58,139 nt of DNA. Origin: Bacteroidales bacterium. GTDB taxonomy: Bacteria > Bacteroidota > Bacteroidia > Bacteroidales > P3. The notes below the pieces were generated by a model, which did no database searches, was not told the origin of the DNA, and saw only the letters and a program-made list of their open reading frames with translations. The stretch spans positions 1-58,139 of the forward strand of contig JAFZXE010000014.1 in NCBI GenBank assembly GCA_017616895.1, written 5' to 3'. The number at the start of each line of letters is the position of its first letter. Position 1 is the first letter of the stretch. Shown piece after piece: positions 1 through 8,506 of this stretch. Both the position numbers and the translations under genes were made by a program.

Positions 1-3000
1 GGCGGTGGCGTCGGCGTAGATGGTCTGGTTCGTGTATTCGGGTGCGAGGCTGTCGTTGACCCTCTGCTTCTGGTACAGCACGACGCTGTTGTCGCAGGCG
101 TCCTTGACGGTGTAGGACACGGTCAGGGTGTCGTTGCATCCCGTGCCCACCTTCAGCGCGCGGGTCACGCCCTCAAGTGTCATGGAGCCGCAGTCGGTCA
201 GGCCGAAGGCGGAGGTCACGGCACCGATAGTTGTCATGGCGTGGACGGTGTCTTTGACACACGCTACAGCAGGATCGAATACTGTCTGCTTGGTGTAGTG
301 CGGGGCGACACTGTCGTTGATGCGCTGCATCTGATAAACGTCAGTCGAGTTGCCGCAGGCGTCCTCAATGGTGTAGGTTATGACGAGAGTGTCTATGCAG
401 GCTCCACCGTGCTTCAGTGCGCGTGTCACACCGGAGAGTGTCATGGTGTTGCAGTCAGTGAGGCCGTAGCCGAGAGCGTTGACGTCGTCAAAAGTGGTCT
501 TGGCATGCACGGTGTCGTTCACGCAGGCGGTAGCCGCTGCGAACACGATCTGTTTTGTGAACTGCGGGTTGATGCTGTCCTTGACCTTTTGGATATAGGT
601 TACATCGACATTGTTACCGCAGTTGTCGAAGACGCGATAGACGGTGGTTCTGGTGCCGTTGCAGCCGTCCCCGGTGTAAGAGTTGCTCACAACAGAAATG
701 TCACTCTTAAGGGAGTTGCAGTCGGTGAAGGAGAAACCAAGTCCTTCAAGTGCCGCAAGCGTGGAGAGTGCGGCCGTGGTGTCAGACATGCATGCAACGG
801 TCTGTCTGGTTATGGAAGTCTTGTTGGGTGATGGAGCTGTTTCGTCGCCACCACTGATTGCCTGTTCCTCCTCAATGTAGTTGCCGCAGGCATCGCTTAT
901 TTTGTATTTGCGAGTGATTTTCCAGTCGCAGTTGTTGGTTTTGTTTTCGGTGGTGGAAACAACGGTGACTGTCACATCGCTGCATCCGTCTTGGTATAAC
1001 TCGGCCACTGCATCTGTGGTGATGAGGTGTTTTGCGAGGTTAATACTGTAGCAACTGTCTAAAGTCAGGTCTATTGGCCAGCTCTTGCCAGGTTTCAGTA
1101 CAGGAACTGTTTCGTCTTTTACCGTTACGGTTATGGTGGTGCTGTCTTTGCAACCGTTGCCGTCGGTCACTTTCAATTTAACTGTATAATCTTGGTTGCA
1201 GGTGGGAGGTGTCGGAATTGTTGCAACCGTTGTGTCGTTAGTCTTGTCCCATGTGTGGCCACCGCCTGTGAGCGTCAGTCCGCCTCCGTTCCATGTGTAG
1301 GTGTAGTTAGCATTGGTGACCGTAGTGGCACCGTATATCTTCATCGGATCGGCACCAGGACATATTGGGTTGCTCGCTGCCGTGGCGATACTCGCAACAG
1401 GTTTCGGATATACCGTGATGGGGAATTCTTGGGGAGGGAGGCACGAAAATGGGTATGTTGAACCTGGCGTGAACTTGAGTATTATGTTCCCTCCATCTTC
1501 AGGTGCGGTGAAATATGTACCAGAAATAGAACTCGGATACAATTCACATGACCAGGAGCCCTCAATTTCCAAACCGTCGCTGTTTCTCGTCGGCAGCTGT
1601 ATCGTCTGCCCGCCGCAAACTGGGTTGAGAGCAAAATCTATTATCGGTACCCAGATGGCGTAGAGATAGTCGTCTTTCTGATATGTGTCGGCGGCTACTT
1701 TGGTGACTTCAGTAGTGAATGTTGCCTCTTTATAATATTTATGGTCTTCATTATTATAATATAAAAAGTTCGGGGCGCATTGCTCGACATTAGTGGGCAC
1801 TGTGTTTCCTGGCTCGGTTCTTTGTTTGTACCAACCTAAGAAGTTGTATCCTGAGCGTGACTCAGGCGTGGGGATAACAGGCGTCCTGCCGTTAAACTCT
1901 TCAACTGTCATGTTAAGCGGCAGCGTGTGCGGCGTGGTGGTCTCATAGTCGGTACGCACTATGCCGTGTGTCTCATCGTTTTTGTACCATACTATAAAGG
2001 TCTTCTTCGGTTGTTCGACATCCACATATTCGGCACGGAGCATAAGTGTATAAACGGCTTTGGATATCAGCGTGTGCGTGCCATCTGGAGGAGTGTTGCT
2101 GAAGGGGTCGGATGGTACGGTGGTATTTGAGGGGTTGTTAGGGTCACACCATTGATCTATATGTCTTTTAGCATTGATTTTACGTACAGAGAATGTGTCT
2201 GTTGGATAGATGCGAGAGCCAGGAATGTCCTCAAAAGAGTTGGTCGATGAGTTGTAGCGTTGCATAACCCAATGCGAGAACTCCTTGGTGGTGCTGGGTG
2301 GTGTGCAGGCGCTATTTGCTATTGCCTTAACACCGTCCTGGTACTTGTATTGTGCTGTGTCGCTGGTTGGGGTTCCGCCGTTGCCGTCGTAAACCACCGT
2401 GATGCCGATGGCGCCTGGCAAAGTAGCCTTCCACTTGCCGTAAAGGTCATACTTTCTGGTAATCCAGAAACGGTTGCGGACACTGAACGTTCCTGTGTTT
2501 CTGTTGTAACTGTATGAATCGCTGTTGTATCCAGGACCTGTTGTTCCCTCGGGATAAGGACTTGAATTAACAATTACGCCCCAGATGTCCATTGAATCGG
2601 TAAGGTCTGTAGTTTTGTTGTACAGGGTTGTGTTTACGTCGGTCAGCGTAATGGAGCTTTCGTTGAAGGGATGTGTACACTCCGAGTCGGTAAACCAACC
2701 AACAAATTTCCAGTTGTCATCTTGGTCAACACCTGTGGGGGCACTGATACGACCACCGTAGGTGATACGGAAGTTCATTGCCTGGTTGTCTGAACCCCAA
2801 GTGAGACGAGGAGCTCGCACTGCGGTGATGCCTGGGTGCAGGAATACACGGTACTGGATTTGTCTCCACTTGGCATATACGGTGATGCCGCCTTTAGGCA
2901 TTGTTGTAAAGTTGTATGGCAGTGGTTGCGAACATGTGGCATCTGTGTACCATCCTTCAAACACATATCCAGCAGGAGAAGTGGCAGGGTGGTAGTTGTT

Positions 3001-5142
3001 ATATTCACTAATATCATAACCGTATGCAATATTCGGTGACGTGCCTAAGTCACCCATAGACACTTCGCTAGTAAGACGTTCACCGTTGCCATCGTAGTAC
3101 GCTCCATCCATAAAGTTTATCGTGTACTGCAATGGTATGTAGTACAAATACAAAGTTCCCCCCGCATCCACATAAGCTCTCCCATTTCCACCGAAAGCGG
3201 GGTCTGACCCATATTTACTATAACCCGATATGTCCACGAAATCCTCAGCCAGTGTGAAATAATTATATTTTGCTGTGATGGTGTTTCCGTATTGAACAAA
3301 ACTTCTTCCATTAAATGTACGAGTACCTGTTTGGCCGGGTCGAGCCTCAACATAGAACTTCATGTATTTTGTGGAATTGGAAGATTCGTCTTTATAAAAC
3401 GTCACATTCTCAGCGGGCATCGCATCTATATACACCAACACGTTGCTGAATGTTGAGGATCCCTGAGGTTTCCATCTCCAGTCAGCAGATGCGCCATTTG
3501 TGGTTATTGGGAAATTACTTCCGATGCTTTGTTCATACAAAGCCGTGATTGTTTTGTAAACCGTTCCGTTTTGGTTTTTTCTGAAAGTCAATGTGTATGA
3601 GGTTCTGTTATAATATACATTGACTACAGAATTGCCTTCTGTTTTGATTTGAACACCTGAATCGAAATGATCGAGATGGAAACCTGTATAGGTCTTGTTG
3701 ACTCCATTCACTCGGGCGTAGGCGTTGTTTCCGGTTCCTTGTTGATTAACAGTACCGATAGTTGTTCCCACACCGCCAGTCAATGATATGGCTTCCGCAA
3801 AGTCGTAGCCACTACCACTCACTTTCTGCTTCCAGATGATAACGGTATAGGGGGCATTATCTTGTGGGATCCATTTGGCATATATGTTTGTGTTGGAATC
3901 CAAGGCGTTGCCAAAAGGAAATGCGCCTCCTGTGGGATTTCCGTTTGCATTGAGAGGACCAAAATACCAATTGTCAAAGGTGTAGCCGTTTCGCCGCATA
4001 TCAATGGTGGGTCTCTCCGTGACCTCATTTGACCTCACAAAGTCGGCGGCCTTGTAGGTGGCGCCTTTACCGTTTTCGTGGTAAATCAGCCAGTGTCCCT
4101 TGGTGGTATAGACCTTGAGGGTTATACTGCCTCTTATTGTGATGGAGTCGCCGTTTTCATACACATGCTCATCGTCGGAGTGGCCGTTGATATGAGTCCC
4201 GTCAGCATGTGTGTTGACTTTCCAGCCCTCAAAGTTATGGTCGTTGTCGTCTGGCGTGTATGCCGCGTTCACCTCACGTTTTATGGCAGGCGTGCCCGCA
4301 TCGGCACGGTAGGCAGTGTCGTCGGTATGGATAACGGCTCCTTTCTCGTCGAGGTAGGAAATGGAATAGCTCTTGAATAGCATGGTGTAGAAATGCAGCT
4401 CCGTTCCGTCGGTAACGCCGGCGTTCAGCCTGTTGGTGATGCTGTCGCGAATTTGGGTGAACGTTATGGCGGATGCCATGTCGGACACGCTGTAGGATGC
4501 ATTGGCTGTCCAGCCCTTGCATTCCACGCCGGCTGCCGGCGTGCCCATTCCTGGGTTATACACTACTTCGTTGAAAATCCCGTGTCCTATGTCCGCCTTC
4601 TTCACATAAACGGTCACCTCTGTGGGGGCGCTCGCCCTGTGGAAGGTGACTTTCAGGCGTGCACTGTCGCCGGTTGTGGTGATGATATAAACTGAGAATG
4701 ATGGAGCGGGGAAGGTAATCTTGCCGTTTTCGGGGGCTACAGTTGCAATGTATTCAAGTTCGTTCTTTCCTTCGTGGTATATGTCAAGCAACTGTCCGTC
4801 GATGAAGTTGGGGTCGGTCATGGTGACGATGGCCGGCTCGTTTGGTTCGGGCTGCCATTCGCGGCCGTCCTTGACGATGTTGATGTCGTAGGCGCAATAG
4901 AGGCGCTCACCGTTGGGCGAGGTACGCTCGACGGGAGTGGCGCTCACCGAAGCGTCCTGCACACCCCAGACCTCCAACGTCGTTGGTCGGGCAAGGGTGG
5001 TCATGCCCTTGACGGTGGTCTTCACCTGCCCCCAGGCGGTGGAGCCTGCCACCACAAGCAGCAGGACTGCCGCCAGCCTCATCAAAAGTCCTCTCCTGAT
5101 GGATTCCTTCACTTTCTCAAAAAAATTACAGTTGCGTATCAT
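1..5142 (-). CDS. Giant secreted InlB/Listeria-Bacteroides repeat protein, C-terminus cut by window edge
   Basis: The frame is open from the ATG at 5142 to base 1 (1714 codons), so the C-terminus lies outside the window. The N-terminus has a basic stretch with FFEKVKES, then a hydrophobic signal segment (MRLAAVLLLVVAGSTAWGQ, residues 21-39). About residues 270-1100 carry repeated beta-grasp InlB B-repeat units recognisable as FxGWxTD...P...G..TVYAKW (for example FEGWYTDATCSQPLP and FVGWFTDSECTHPF). From about residue 1200, Ig-like segments are followed by at least four units containing DACGN(S/Y) and CNDTLTVSYTV, a pattern common in giant Bacteroidetes surface proteins. InlB repeats are known from surface adhesins; adhesion is inference. 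A T9SS sorting domain is expected but would be off-window. ATG 5142 was chosen rather than internal Met21 because the FFE motif recurs in the other giant protein (57480). A promoter lies about 165 nt upstream. Confidence 0.9.
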   Translation of the reverse strand, partial: MIRNCNFFEKVKESIRRGLLMRLAAVLLLVVAGSTAWGQVKTTVKGMTTLARPTTLEVWGVQDASVSATPVERTSPNGERLYCAYDINIVKDGREWQPEPNEPAIVTMTDPNFIDGQLLDIYHEGKNELEYIATVAPENGKITFPAPSFSVYIITTTGDSARLKVTFHRASAPTEVTVYVKKADIGHGIFNEVVYNPGMGTPAAGVECKGWTANASYSVSDMASAITFTQIRDSITNRLNAGVTDGTELHFYTMLFKSYSISYLDEKGAVIHTDDTAYRADAGTPAIKREVNAAYTPDDNDHNFEGWKVNTHADGTHINGHSDDEHVYENGDSITIRGSITLKVYTTKGHWLIYHENGKGATYKAADFVRSNEVTERPTIDMRRNGYTFDNWYFGPLNANGNPTGGAFPFGNALDSNTNIYAKWIPQDNAPYTVIIWKQKVSGSGYDFAEAISLTGGVGTTIGTVNQQGTGNNAYARVNGVNKTYTGFHLDHFDSGVQIKTEGNSVVNVYYNRTSYTLTFRKNQNGTVYKTITALYEQSIGSNFPITTNGASADWRWKPQGSSTFSNVLVYIDAMPAENVTFYKDESSNSTKYMKFYVEARPGQTGTRTFNGRSFVQYGNTITAKYNYFTLAEDFVDISGYSKYGSDPAFGGNGRAYVDAGGTLYLYYIPLQYTINFMDGAYYDGNGERLTSEVSMGDLGTSPNIAYGYDISEYNNYHPATSPAGYVFEGWYTDATCSQPLPYNFTTMPKGGITVYAKWRQIQYRVFLHPGITAVRAPRLTWGSDNQAMNFRITYGGRISAPTGVDQDDNWKFVGWFTDSECTHPFNESSITLTDVNTTLYNKTTDLTDSMDIWGVIVNSSPYPEGTTGPGYNSDSYSYNRNTGTFSVRNRFWITRKYDLYGKWKATLPGAIGITVVYDGNGGTPTSDTAQYKYQDGVKAIANSACTPPSTTKEFSHWVMQRYNSSTNSFEDIPGSRIYPTDTFSVRKINAKRHIDQWCDPNNPSNTTVPSDPFSNTPPDGTHTLISKAVYTLMLRAEYVDVEQPKKTFIVWYKNDETHGIVRTDYETTTPHTLPLNMTVEEFNGRTPVIPTPESRSGYNFLGWYKQRTEPGNTVPTNVEQCAPNFLYYNNEDHKYYKEATFTTEVTKVAADTYQKDDYLYAIWVPIIDFALNPVCGGQTIQLPTRNSDGLEIEGSWSCELYPSSISGTYFTAPEDGGNIILKFTPGSTYPFSCLPPQEFPITVYPKPVASIATAASNPICPGADPMKIYGATTVTNANYTYTWNGGGLTLTGGGHTWDKTNDTTVATIPTPPTCNQDYTVKLKVTDGNGCKDSTTITVTVKDETVPVLKPGKSWPIDLTLDSCYSINLAKHLITTDAVAELYQDGCSDVTVTVVSTTENKTNNCDWKITRKYKISDACGNYIEEEQAISGGDETAPSPNKTSITRQTVACMSDTTAALSTLAALEGLGFSFTDCNSLKSDISVVSNSYTGDGCNGTRTTVYRVFDNCGNNVDVTYIQKVKDSINPQFTKQIVFAAATACVNDTVHAKTTFDDVNALGYGLTDCNTMTLSGVTRALKHGGACIDTLVITYTIEDACGNSTDVYQMQRINDSVAPHYTKQTVFDPAVACVKDTVHAMTTIGAVTSAFGLTDCGSMTLEGVTRALKVGTGCNDTLTVSYTVKDACDNSVVLYQKQRVNDSLAPEYTNQTIYADATA

Positions 5143-5305
5143 CGATTTGTTTTTTTCGCAGTTTATGTTGGTTATTTTGCTAATTCTCACCCGTGTTGAC
5201 GGGAAATTGAGCTAATTTTAAGGTCTTTTAAGATTTTGGTTTATCTTGTTGTGTATCAGAATGTTATTATTGGTTTTGGGTGCGCTATATATATTGGTAC
5301 AAAGG

Positions 5306-5336
5306 TGCAAAAATACAAAAAAAAACCAACTGGCAA
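5306..5336 (-). promoter_or_regulatory. Promoter of the giant InlB-repeat gene
   Basis: On the minus strand TATTTTTGCA (5315-5306) matches the Bacteroidetes -7 box TAnnTTTG, with TTG at 5336-5334 spaced 18 nt upstream. Transcription would start near 5301, leaving a leader of about 160 nt, long for this window. Confidence 0.6.
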
Positions 5337-5423
5337 GGTGCGTTTCAACCTGAGAGTGTTAATAAAAACAAAAATGCCCGTAAGGGGATGATTAGTAGGG
5401 AGAAAAAGACGTTGAAAAAAAGG

Positions 5424-5470
5424 TTAAAAAGCCTTTTCCCATCCCCCTCTCCAGAAGGAAAGGGGGTGGG
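5424..5470 (-). terminator. Candidate terminator of the GH3 gene
   Basis: On the minus strand an imperfect stem (5470-5457 with 5452-5438: CCCACCCCCTTTCC / GGAGAGGGGGATGGG) is followed by A/T-rich sequence with T runs. It lies about 150 nt past the GH3 stop. The stem is strong but the T tract is not immediately adjacent. Confidence 0.4.
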
Positions 5471-5538
5471 ATAAACGGGGGGGGTAAATGGATGGGGGGA
5501 GAGGAAAGGTGGTGGTGGGTATCGGGAGGGAGCGAGGT

Positions 5539-5626
5539 GGGAGTTGACTGGGAGCGGATTGGGAGTTGGGTGGGAGTTGGGTGGGTGTGGGTAGGGGTGA
5601 GGACGGGGTGGTGATGGATGGTTAGT
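5539..5626. repeat. Degenerate 11-nt tandem repeat, G-rich
   Basis: Eight consecutive 11-mers in constant phase: GGGAGTTGACT, GGGAGCGGATT, GGGAGTTGGGT twice, GGGTGTGGGTA, GGGGTGAGGAC, GGGGTGGTGAT, GGATGGTTAGT. The last unit overlaps the GH3 stop codon (5622-5624). The plus strand has more than four closely spaced GGG runs (5561-5597), so it could fold into a G-quadruplex. Confidence 0.85.
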
Positions 5627-7880
5627 AGGTCATCTCAATCTCGGTGAGGTCTTTGTCGTCGCTGCTGAAACCTACGAGGAGTTTGAATTTTGTGCCCGGT
5701 GCAGGCAGACGCATCTTGCCTGTGGCTTCGTCGTAGGAGCGGAATACTTCGTAGTTGACGGGTATGCTGAACATCACGTCGTGACGGTAGAAAAGGCCTG
5801 AGAAGGGTACGTCGGAGGCTTTGCTCTGACGCTCTTCGGTGCGCTCAAAACCGACTAGGGTCTTGGTGAAGCTGCCCGGGGTGTTGTCGCCTTTAAGATA
5901 GACCTGCACCACCTCTTCGTGTGGGTGACCCTCGACGCGCAGTATGCCTGTGACGCTGCGAGTCTTGGGGTTGTATTTGAGGGAGCGCAGGGTGTGAGAG
6001 CCGTTGTAGGTCAGGCCATAGCCGAAGGGATAGGCAGGGGTGCCCTCGAAATAGCGGTAGGTGCGACCTTGCATGGAGTAGTTGTCGAACGGCGGAAGCT
6101 GGCGAGTGGAGGCGTAGAAGGTCATGGGGAGACGTCCGAAGAGGGCACCGTCGGAGGCGTCGGCGATGGCTTCAAACAGCGCGGTACCCATAGCCTCGCC
6201 GCCGTAGAAAGCAATCAATATGGCGTCGGCATAGTCTTCGATTTCGCCAAGGGCGAGGGCGCTACCCGTGCAGAGCACCACTATCACGGGTTTGCCTGTG
6301 CGCACCTTCAGCGCCTTGATGGCGTTGGCCTGCACGGCGGGCAGCTCGATGGAGGTGCGGTCGCCTCGGTGGAAGCCTTCCCGGTCGATGTCGAGTTCTT
6401 CGCCTTCGAGCTTCGGCGAAAGGCCTCCGATATACACTATGGCGTCGTAGTCGGACAGGTGGTCGAAGCAGGTGTTCATCTGCTGCTCGGCCTGGTAGTC
6501 GGGCTCTTCAATCAGGTCGTTGAGCGGCTCGGAGAAGAGTTCGAACTGCCCTTTGCCTGTGGTGGCGGCGTAGCGGGTGAAGGCGTCGAGCGGTGTGACG
6601 GGGTTTATCGGGTCGCCGTTGTAGTTGCCCAGCATCATGGCGACGTCGTCGATGTTAGGCCCCACAATTGCGAGGCGGTGGATGTCGTGACGTACCTCCT
6701 GTTTGAAGTGTCGTTGGTCGATGCCAGGCAGGCAAAGAGGCAGCGCGCCGTTGTTTTTGAGCATCACAATGCTTTCGCGAGCCATGTCGAGCGGACGGGG
6801 TGCGGCCTTGGGCAGGCGGACGTACTCGGAGGGGTAGTCAACGCCGACGGTGAGGCGGGTGCGCAGCACGCGGCGTAGGTGGCGGTCGATGGCTTCGCGG
6901 CTTACGAGACCTGTCTCGACGGCTTCTTTCAGAGCGGTCAGGCCGCTGCCACATTCGAGGTCAACCTCGCCGTTGAAAGCGGCTGCAGCAGCGGCTTTGG
7001 CGTCGGCGTAGGTTTCGTGGCGAGGTGTCTTTTTGTCGCGCTCCCAGCAGTCGTTGAGAGCCCAGCAGTCGGTGACGACCATGCCGTCGTAGCGCCACTG
7101 GTGGCGCAGTATGTCCTGCAGCAGACGGTTGTTGGTGCAGCACGGCTCGCCGTTCAGGCGGTTGTAGGCGCACATGACCTGCTGCACGTTGCCGTTCTTC
7201 ACTATGTATTCGAATGCGGGGAGATAGGTGGTGAATAGGTCGTGGGTGGAGACGCGGGAGTTGAACTCGTGTCGGGTGGCCTCAGGTCCGCTGTGGACGG
7301 CCAGATGTTTGAGGCAGGCGGCAGCGAGGATGCGGTTGTGCCCGATGCGTGTCTGTAATCCGTTCACTGCCGACAGCCCCATGCGTGCCGTGAGCCAAGG
7401 GTCTTCGCCGAAGGTCTCCATGCCGCGACCCCAGCGTGGGTCGCGCAAGATGTTGATATTCGGGGTGAAGAAGGTGATGCCTTTGTTGTCGCAATAGTTG
7501 CCTAGTTGGCGCTCTAGCGCGAATTTCGTGCGGGCTTCGACGGCGATTGAGCGAAACGCCGCTTCCACAAGTGCGTAGTCCCATGTCGCAGCCATACCGA
7601 TAGGCATCGGATAGACGGTCGCTTTGCCGTTGCGCGCCACCCCGTGCAATGCTTCGCTCCACCAACTGTAGGGCTTGAGACCTACATGGTCGATGGCGGG
7701 GTTCTGGTGCTGCAGGAGCGATATTTTCTCATCAATTGAGAGGTGTGTGATTAGATCGTTTACGCGCTGCTCTAGCGACAGGGTGGTGTCGCGCCAGCGG
7801 GTTTGCTGAGCCGATACAGTCGATACCGTCACGACCACCATCACAACTACTAGTACTTTCGTGATAATGCTTTGTTTCAT
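5622..7880 (-). CDS. Secreted glycoside hydrolase family 3 (beta-xylosidase/beta-glucosidase type)
   Basis: 752 aa from Met at 7880. Signal peptide MKQSIITKVLVVVMVVVTV...SAQ. The GH3 N-terminal barrel shows WWSEALHG, NINILRDPRWGRGMETFGED, KHLAVHSGPE and the nucleophile motif YDGMVVTDCWAL (Asp at about residue 271). The C-terminal domain (SIVMLKNNGALPLCL, VIYIGGLSPKLEGEELDIDR, then a fibronectin-III-like tail with HEEVVQVYLKG) completes the usual three-domain GH3. WWSEALHG and VTDC resemble xylosidase/arabinosidase-type GH3 enzymes, so release of xylose or glucose from oligosaccharides in the periplasm is likely; exact substrate is inferred. The reading frame continues 13 codons upstream to 7919, but the -7 box lies inside that extension, so 7880 is the start. 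No polysaccharide-utilisation genes (susCD) are adjacent. Confidence 0.92.
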   Translation of the reverse strand: MKQSIITKVLVVVMVVVTVSTVSAQQTRWRDTTLSLEQRVNDLITHLSIDEKISLLQHQNPAIDHVGLKPYSWWSEALHGVARNGKATVYPMPIGMAATWDYALVEAAFRSIAVEARTKFALERQLGNYCDNKGITFFTPNINILRDPRWGRGMETFGEDPWLTARMGLSAVNGLQTRIGHNRILAAACLKHLAVHSGPEATRHEFNSRVSTHDLFTTYLPAFEYIVKNGNVQQVMCAYNRLNGEPCCTNNRLLQDILRHQWRYDGMVVTDCWALNDCWERDKKTPRHETYADAKAAAAAAFNGEVDLECGSGLTALKEAVETGLVSREAIDRHLRRVLRTRLTVGVDYPSEYVRLPKAAPRPLDMARESIVMLKNNGALPLCLPGIDQRHFKQEVRHDIHRLAIVGPNIDDVAMMLGNYNGDPINPVTPLDAFTRYAATTGKGQFELFSEPLNDLIEEPDYQAEQQMNTCFDHLSDYDAIVYIGGLSPKLEGEELDIDREGFHRGDRTSIELPAVQANAIKALKVRTGKPVIVVLCTGSALALGEIEDYADAILIAFYGGEAMGTALFEAIADASDGALFGRLPMTFYASTRQLPPFDNYSMQGRTYRYFEGTPAYPFGYGLTYNGSHTLRSLKYNPKTRSVTGILRVEGHPHEEVVQVYLKGDNTPGSFTKTLVGFERTEERQSKASDVPFSGLFYRHDVMFSIPVNYEVFRSYDEATGKMRLPAPGTKFKLLVGFSSDDKDLTEIEMTY

Positions 7881-7883
7881 AGG

Positions 7884-7893
7884 TGCAAAGATA
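7884..7893 (-). promoter_or_regulatory. -7 box directly at the GH3 start codon
   Basis: Minus-strand TATCTTTGCA ends 3 nt before the ATG at 7880. With a start site 4-6 nt after the TTTG, the mRNA would begin at or within 2 nt of the start codon, i.e. leaderless. No clear -33 TTG is seen at the right distance. Confidence 0.55.
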
Positions 7894-8011
7894 CGATTTT
7901 TTTTGAAATTGGCGGGCATTTGTTTTTTGAGGTGGAGAGAATGTGTTGTAGGGCGGTTGAAAAATGTGAAAAAAAAGTTTTTTTCGGGGTATTTATATGA
8001 AGAAAAGTTTC

Positions 8012-8150
8012 GTATTTTTGTAAAGTCGAGACGATGGATATGTTTTTAGACAAGAACATAAATATCAGCGGTTTGGGCTGTATTTCAGAAATACTGCCGA
8101 ACACGGAGGTTCAATTTTGGCCTCCGCAACGTCTTGACATCCAATATTAA
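8012..8150 (+). other. Possible small transcribed unit with 38-aa ORF
   Basis: Plus-strand GTATTTTTG (8012-8020) is a good -7 box. An ATG follows at 8034 and opens 38 codons ending TAA at 8148-8150; the product would begin MDMFLDKNINISGLGCISEI and contain FWPPQRLDIQY. An inverted repeat CGGAGG/CCTCCG (8104-8109, 8121-8126) lies inside. I do not recognise the peptide; it could equally be a small RNA or chance. Confidence 0.3.
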
Positions 8151-8164
8151 ATATTGCTAATTTC

Positions 8165-8274
8165 CGTATTAACGACGTATCAACACCGTATCAACACCGT
8201 ATCATCTTCGATACCCCTCCTATACCCCTTCTGTATCCCTCCTATACCCCTTCGGTATTTCTCCTACATTGGTA
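8165..8274. repeat. Degenerate 11-nt tandem repeat (ten units)
   Basis: Ten phase-constant 11-mers: CGTATTAACGA, CGTATCAACAC twice, CGTATCATCTT, CGATACCCCTC, CTATACCCCTT, CTGTATCCCTC, CTATACCCCTT, CGGTATTTCTC, CTACATTGGTA. A core C-N-N-TA-Y stays at the same position while the rest drifts. 11 bp is close to one helical turn. Confidence 0.85.
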
Positions 8275-8403
8275 GTACTTGGGTTTTGGTATGTGGTTGG
8301 TTTGAGTTGGGGGTGCGGTTTGGTTTTTTGGGGTGGAGTAGGAGTTGGGTTTGGGTTTGGGTTTGAGTTGGTGGGAGGCGAGTACAGGGTATATGGGGGG
8401 GGA
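8275..8403 (+). other. G/T-rich, G-quadruplex-prone stretch
   Basis: The plus strand carries many GGG runs, including GGGTTTGGGTTTGGGTTTG at 8346-8364 (a telomere-like 6-nt repeat) followed by GGTGGGAGG. The block shares GGAGTTGGGT with the 11-mers at 5561. It lies upstream of the promoter at 8472. Confidence 0.6.
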
Positions 8404-8471
8404 TGGTGCGGCTGACAGGCATTTTTTTGCAGCAAAAAGAAGAAAAATGCTGTTTTTTCAGGAAAGTTGTG

Positions 8472-8480
8472 TATCTTTGC
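8472..8480 (+). promoter_or_regulatory. Promoter -7 box of the beta-barrel gene
   Basis: TATCTTTGC at 8472-8480 matches the Bacteroidetes -7 box. The predicted leader is about 23 nt to ATG 8507. It excludes the upstream in-frame start at 8345. Confidence 0.65.
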
Positions 8481-8506
8481 AAGGTTTTATCGGTCAATAT
8501 GTTCTA

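Larger units (their letters stand above)
5143..5621. other. Intergenic region between giant protein gene and GH3 gene
   Basis: This 479-bp gap holds, in order: the 5' leader of the giant gene, with a small hairpin near 5190-5203 (CCCGT GTTG ACGGG); its promoter (5306-5336); a candidate GH3 terminator (5424-5470); a G-rich stretch; and an 11-nt repeat that touches the GH3 stop codon. I see no convincing gene; the open frame at 5280-5474 lacks a promoter and homology that I recognise. Confidence 0.7.
7894..8506. other. Intergenic region between divergent GH3 and beta-barrel genes
   Basis: About 610 bp. It holds a plus-strand promoter with a 38-codon open frame (8012-8150), a 110-bp 11-nt repeat (8165-8274), a G/T-rich stretch (8275-8403) and the promoter of the gene at 8507. 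No other coding signal was seen. Confidence 0.7.

Noticed and set aside
5919-6878. 319-codon plus-strand frame opposite the GH3 gene
   Set aside because: The GH3 frame has all catalytic motifs; the opposite frame is an Ala/Val/Gly-rich shadow.
7881-7919. N-terminal extension of the GH3 protein to 7919
   Set aside because: It would begin upstream of the -7 box and spoil a clean signal peptide.
8345-8506. N-terminal extension of the barrel protein to 8345
   Set aside because: The promoter -7 box (8472-8480) lies inside it, and the sequence before MKRLI is low-complexity translated G-rich DNA.
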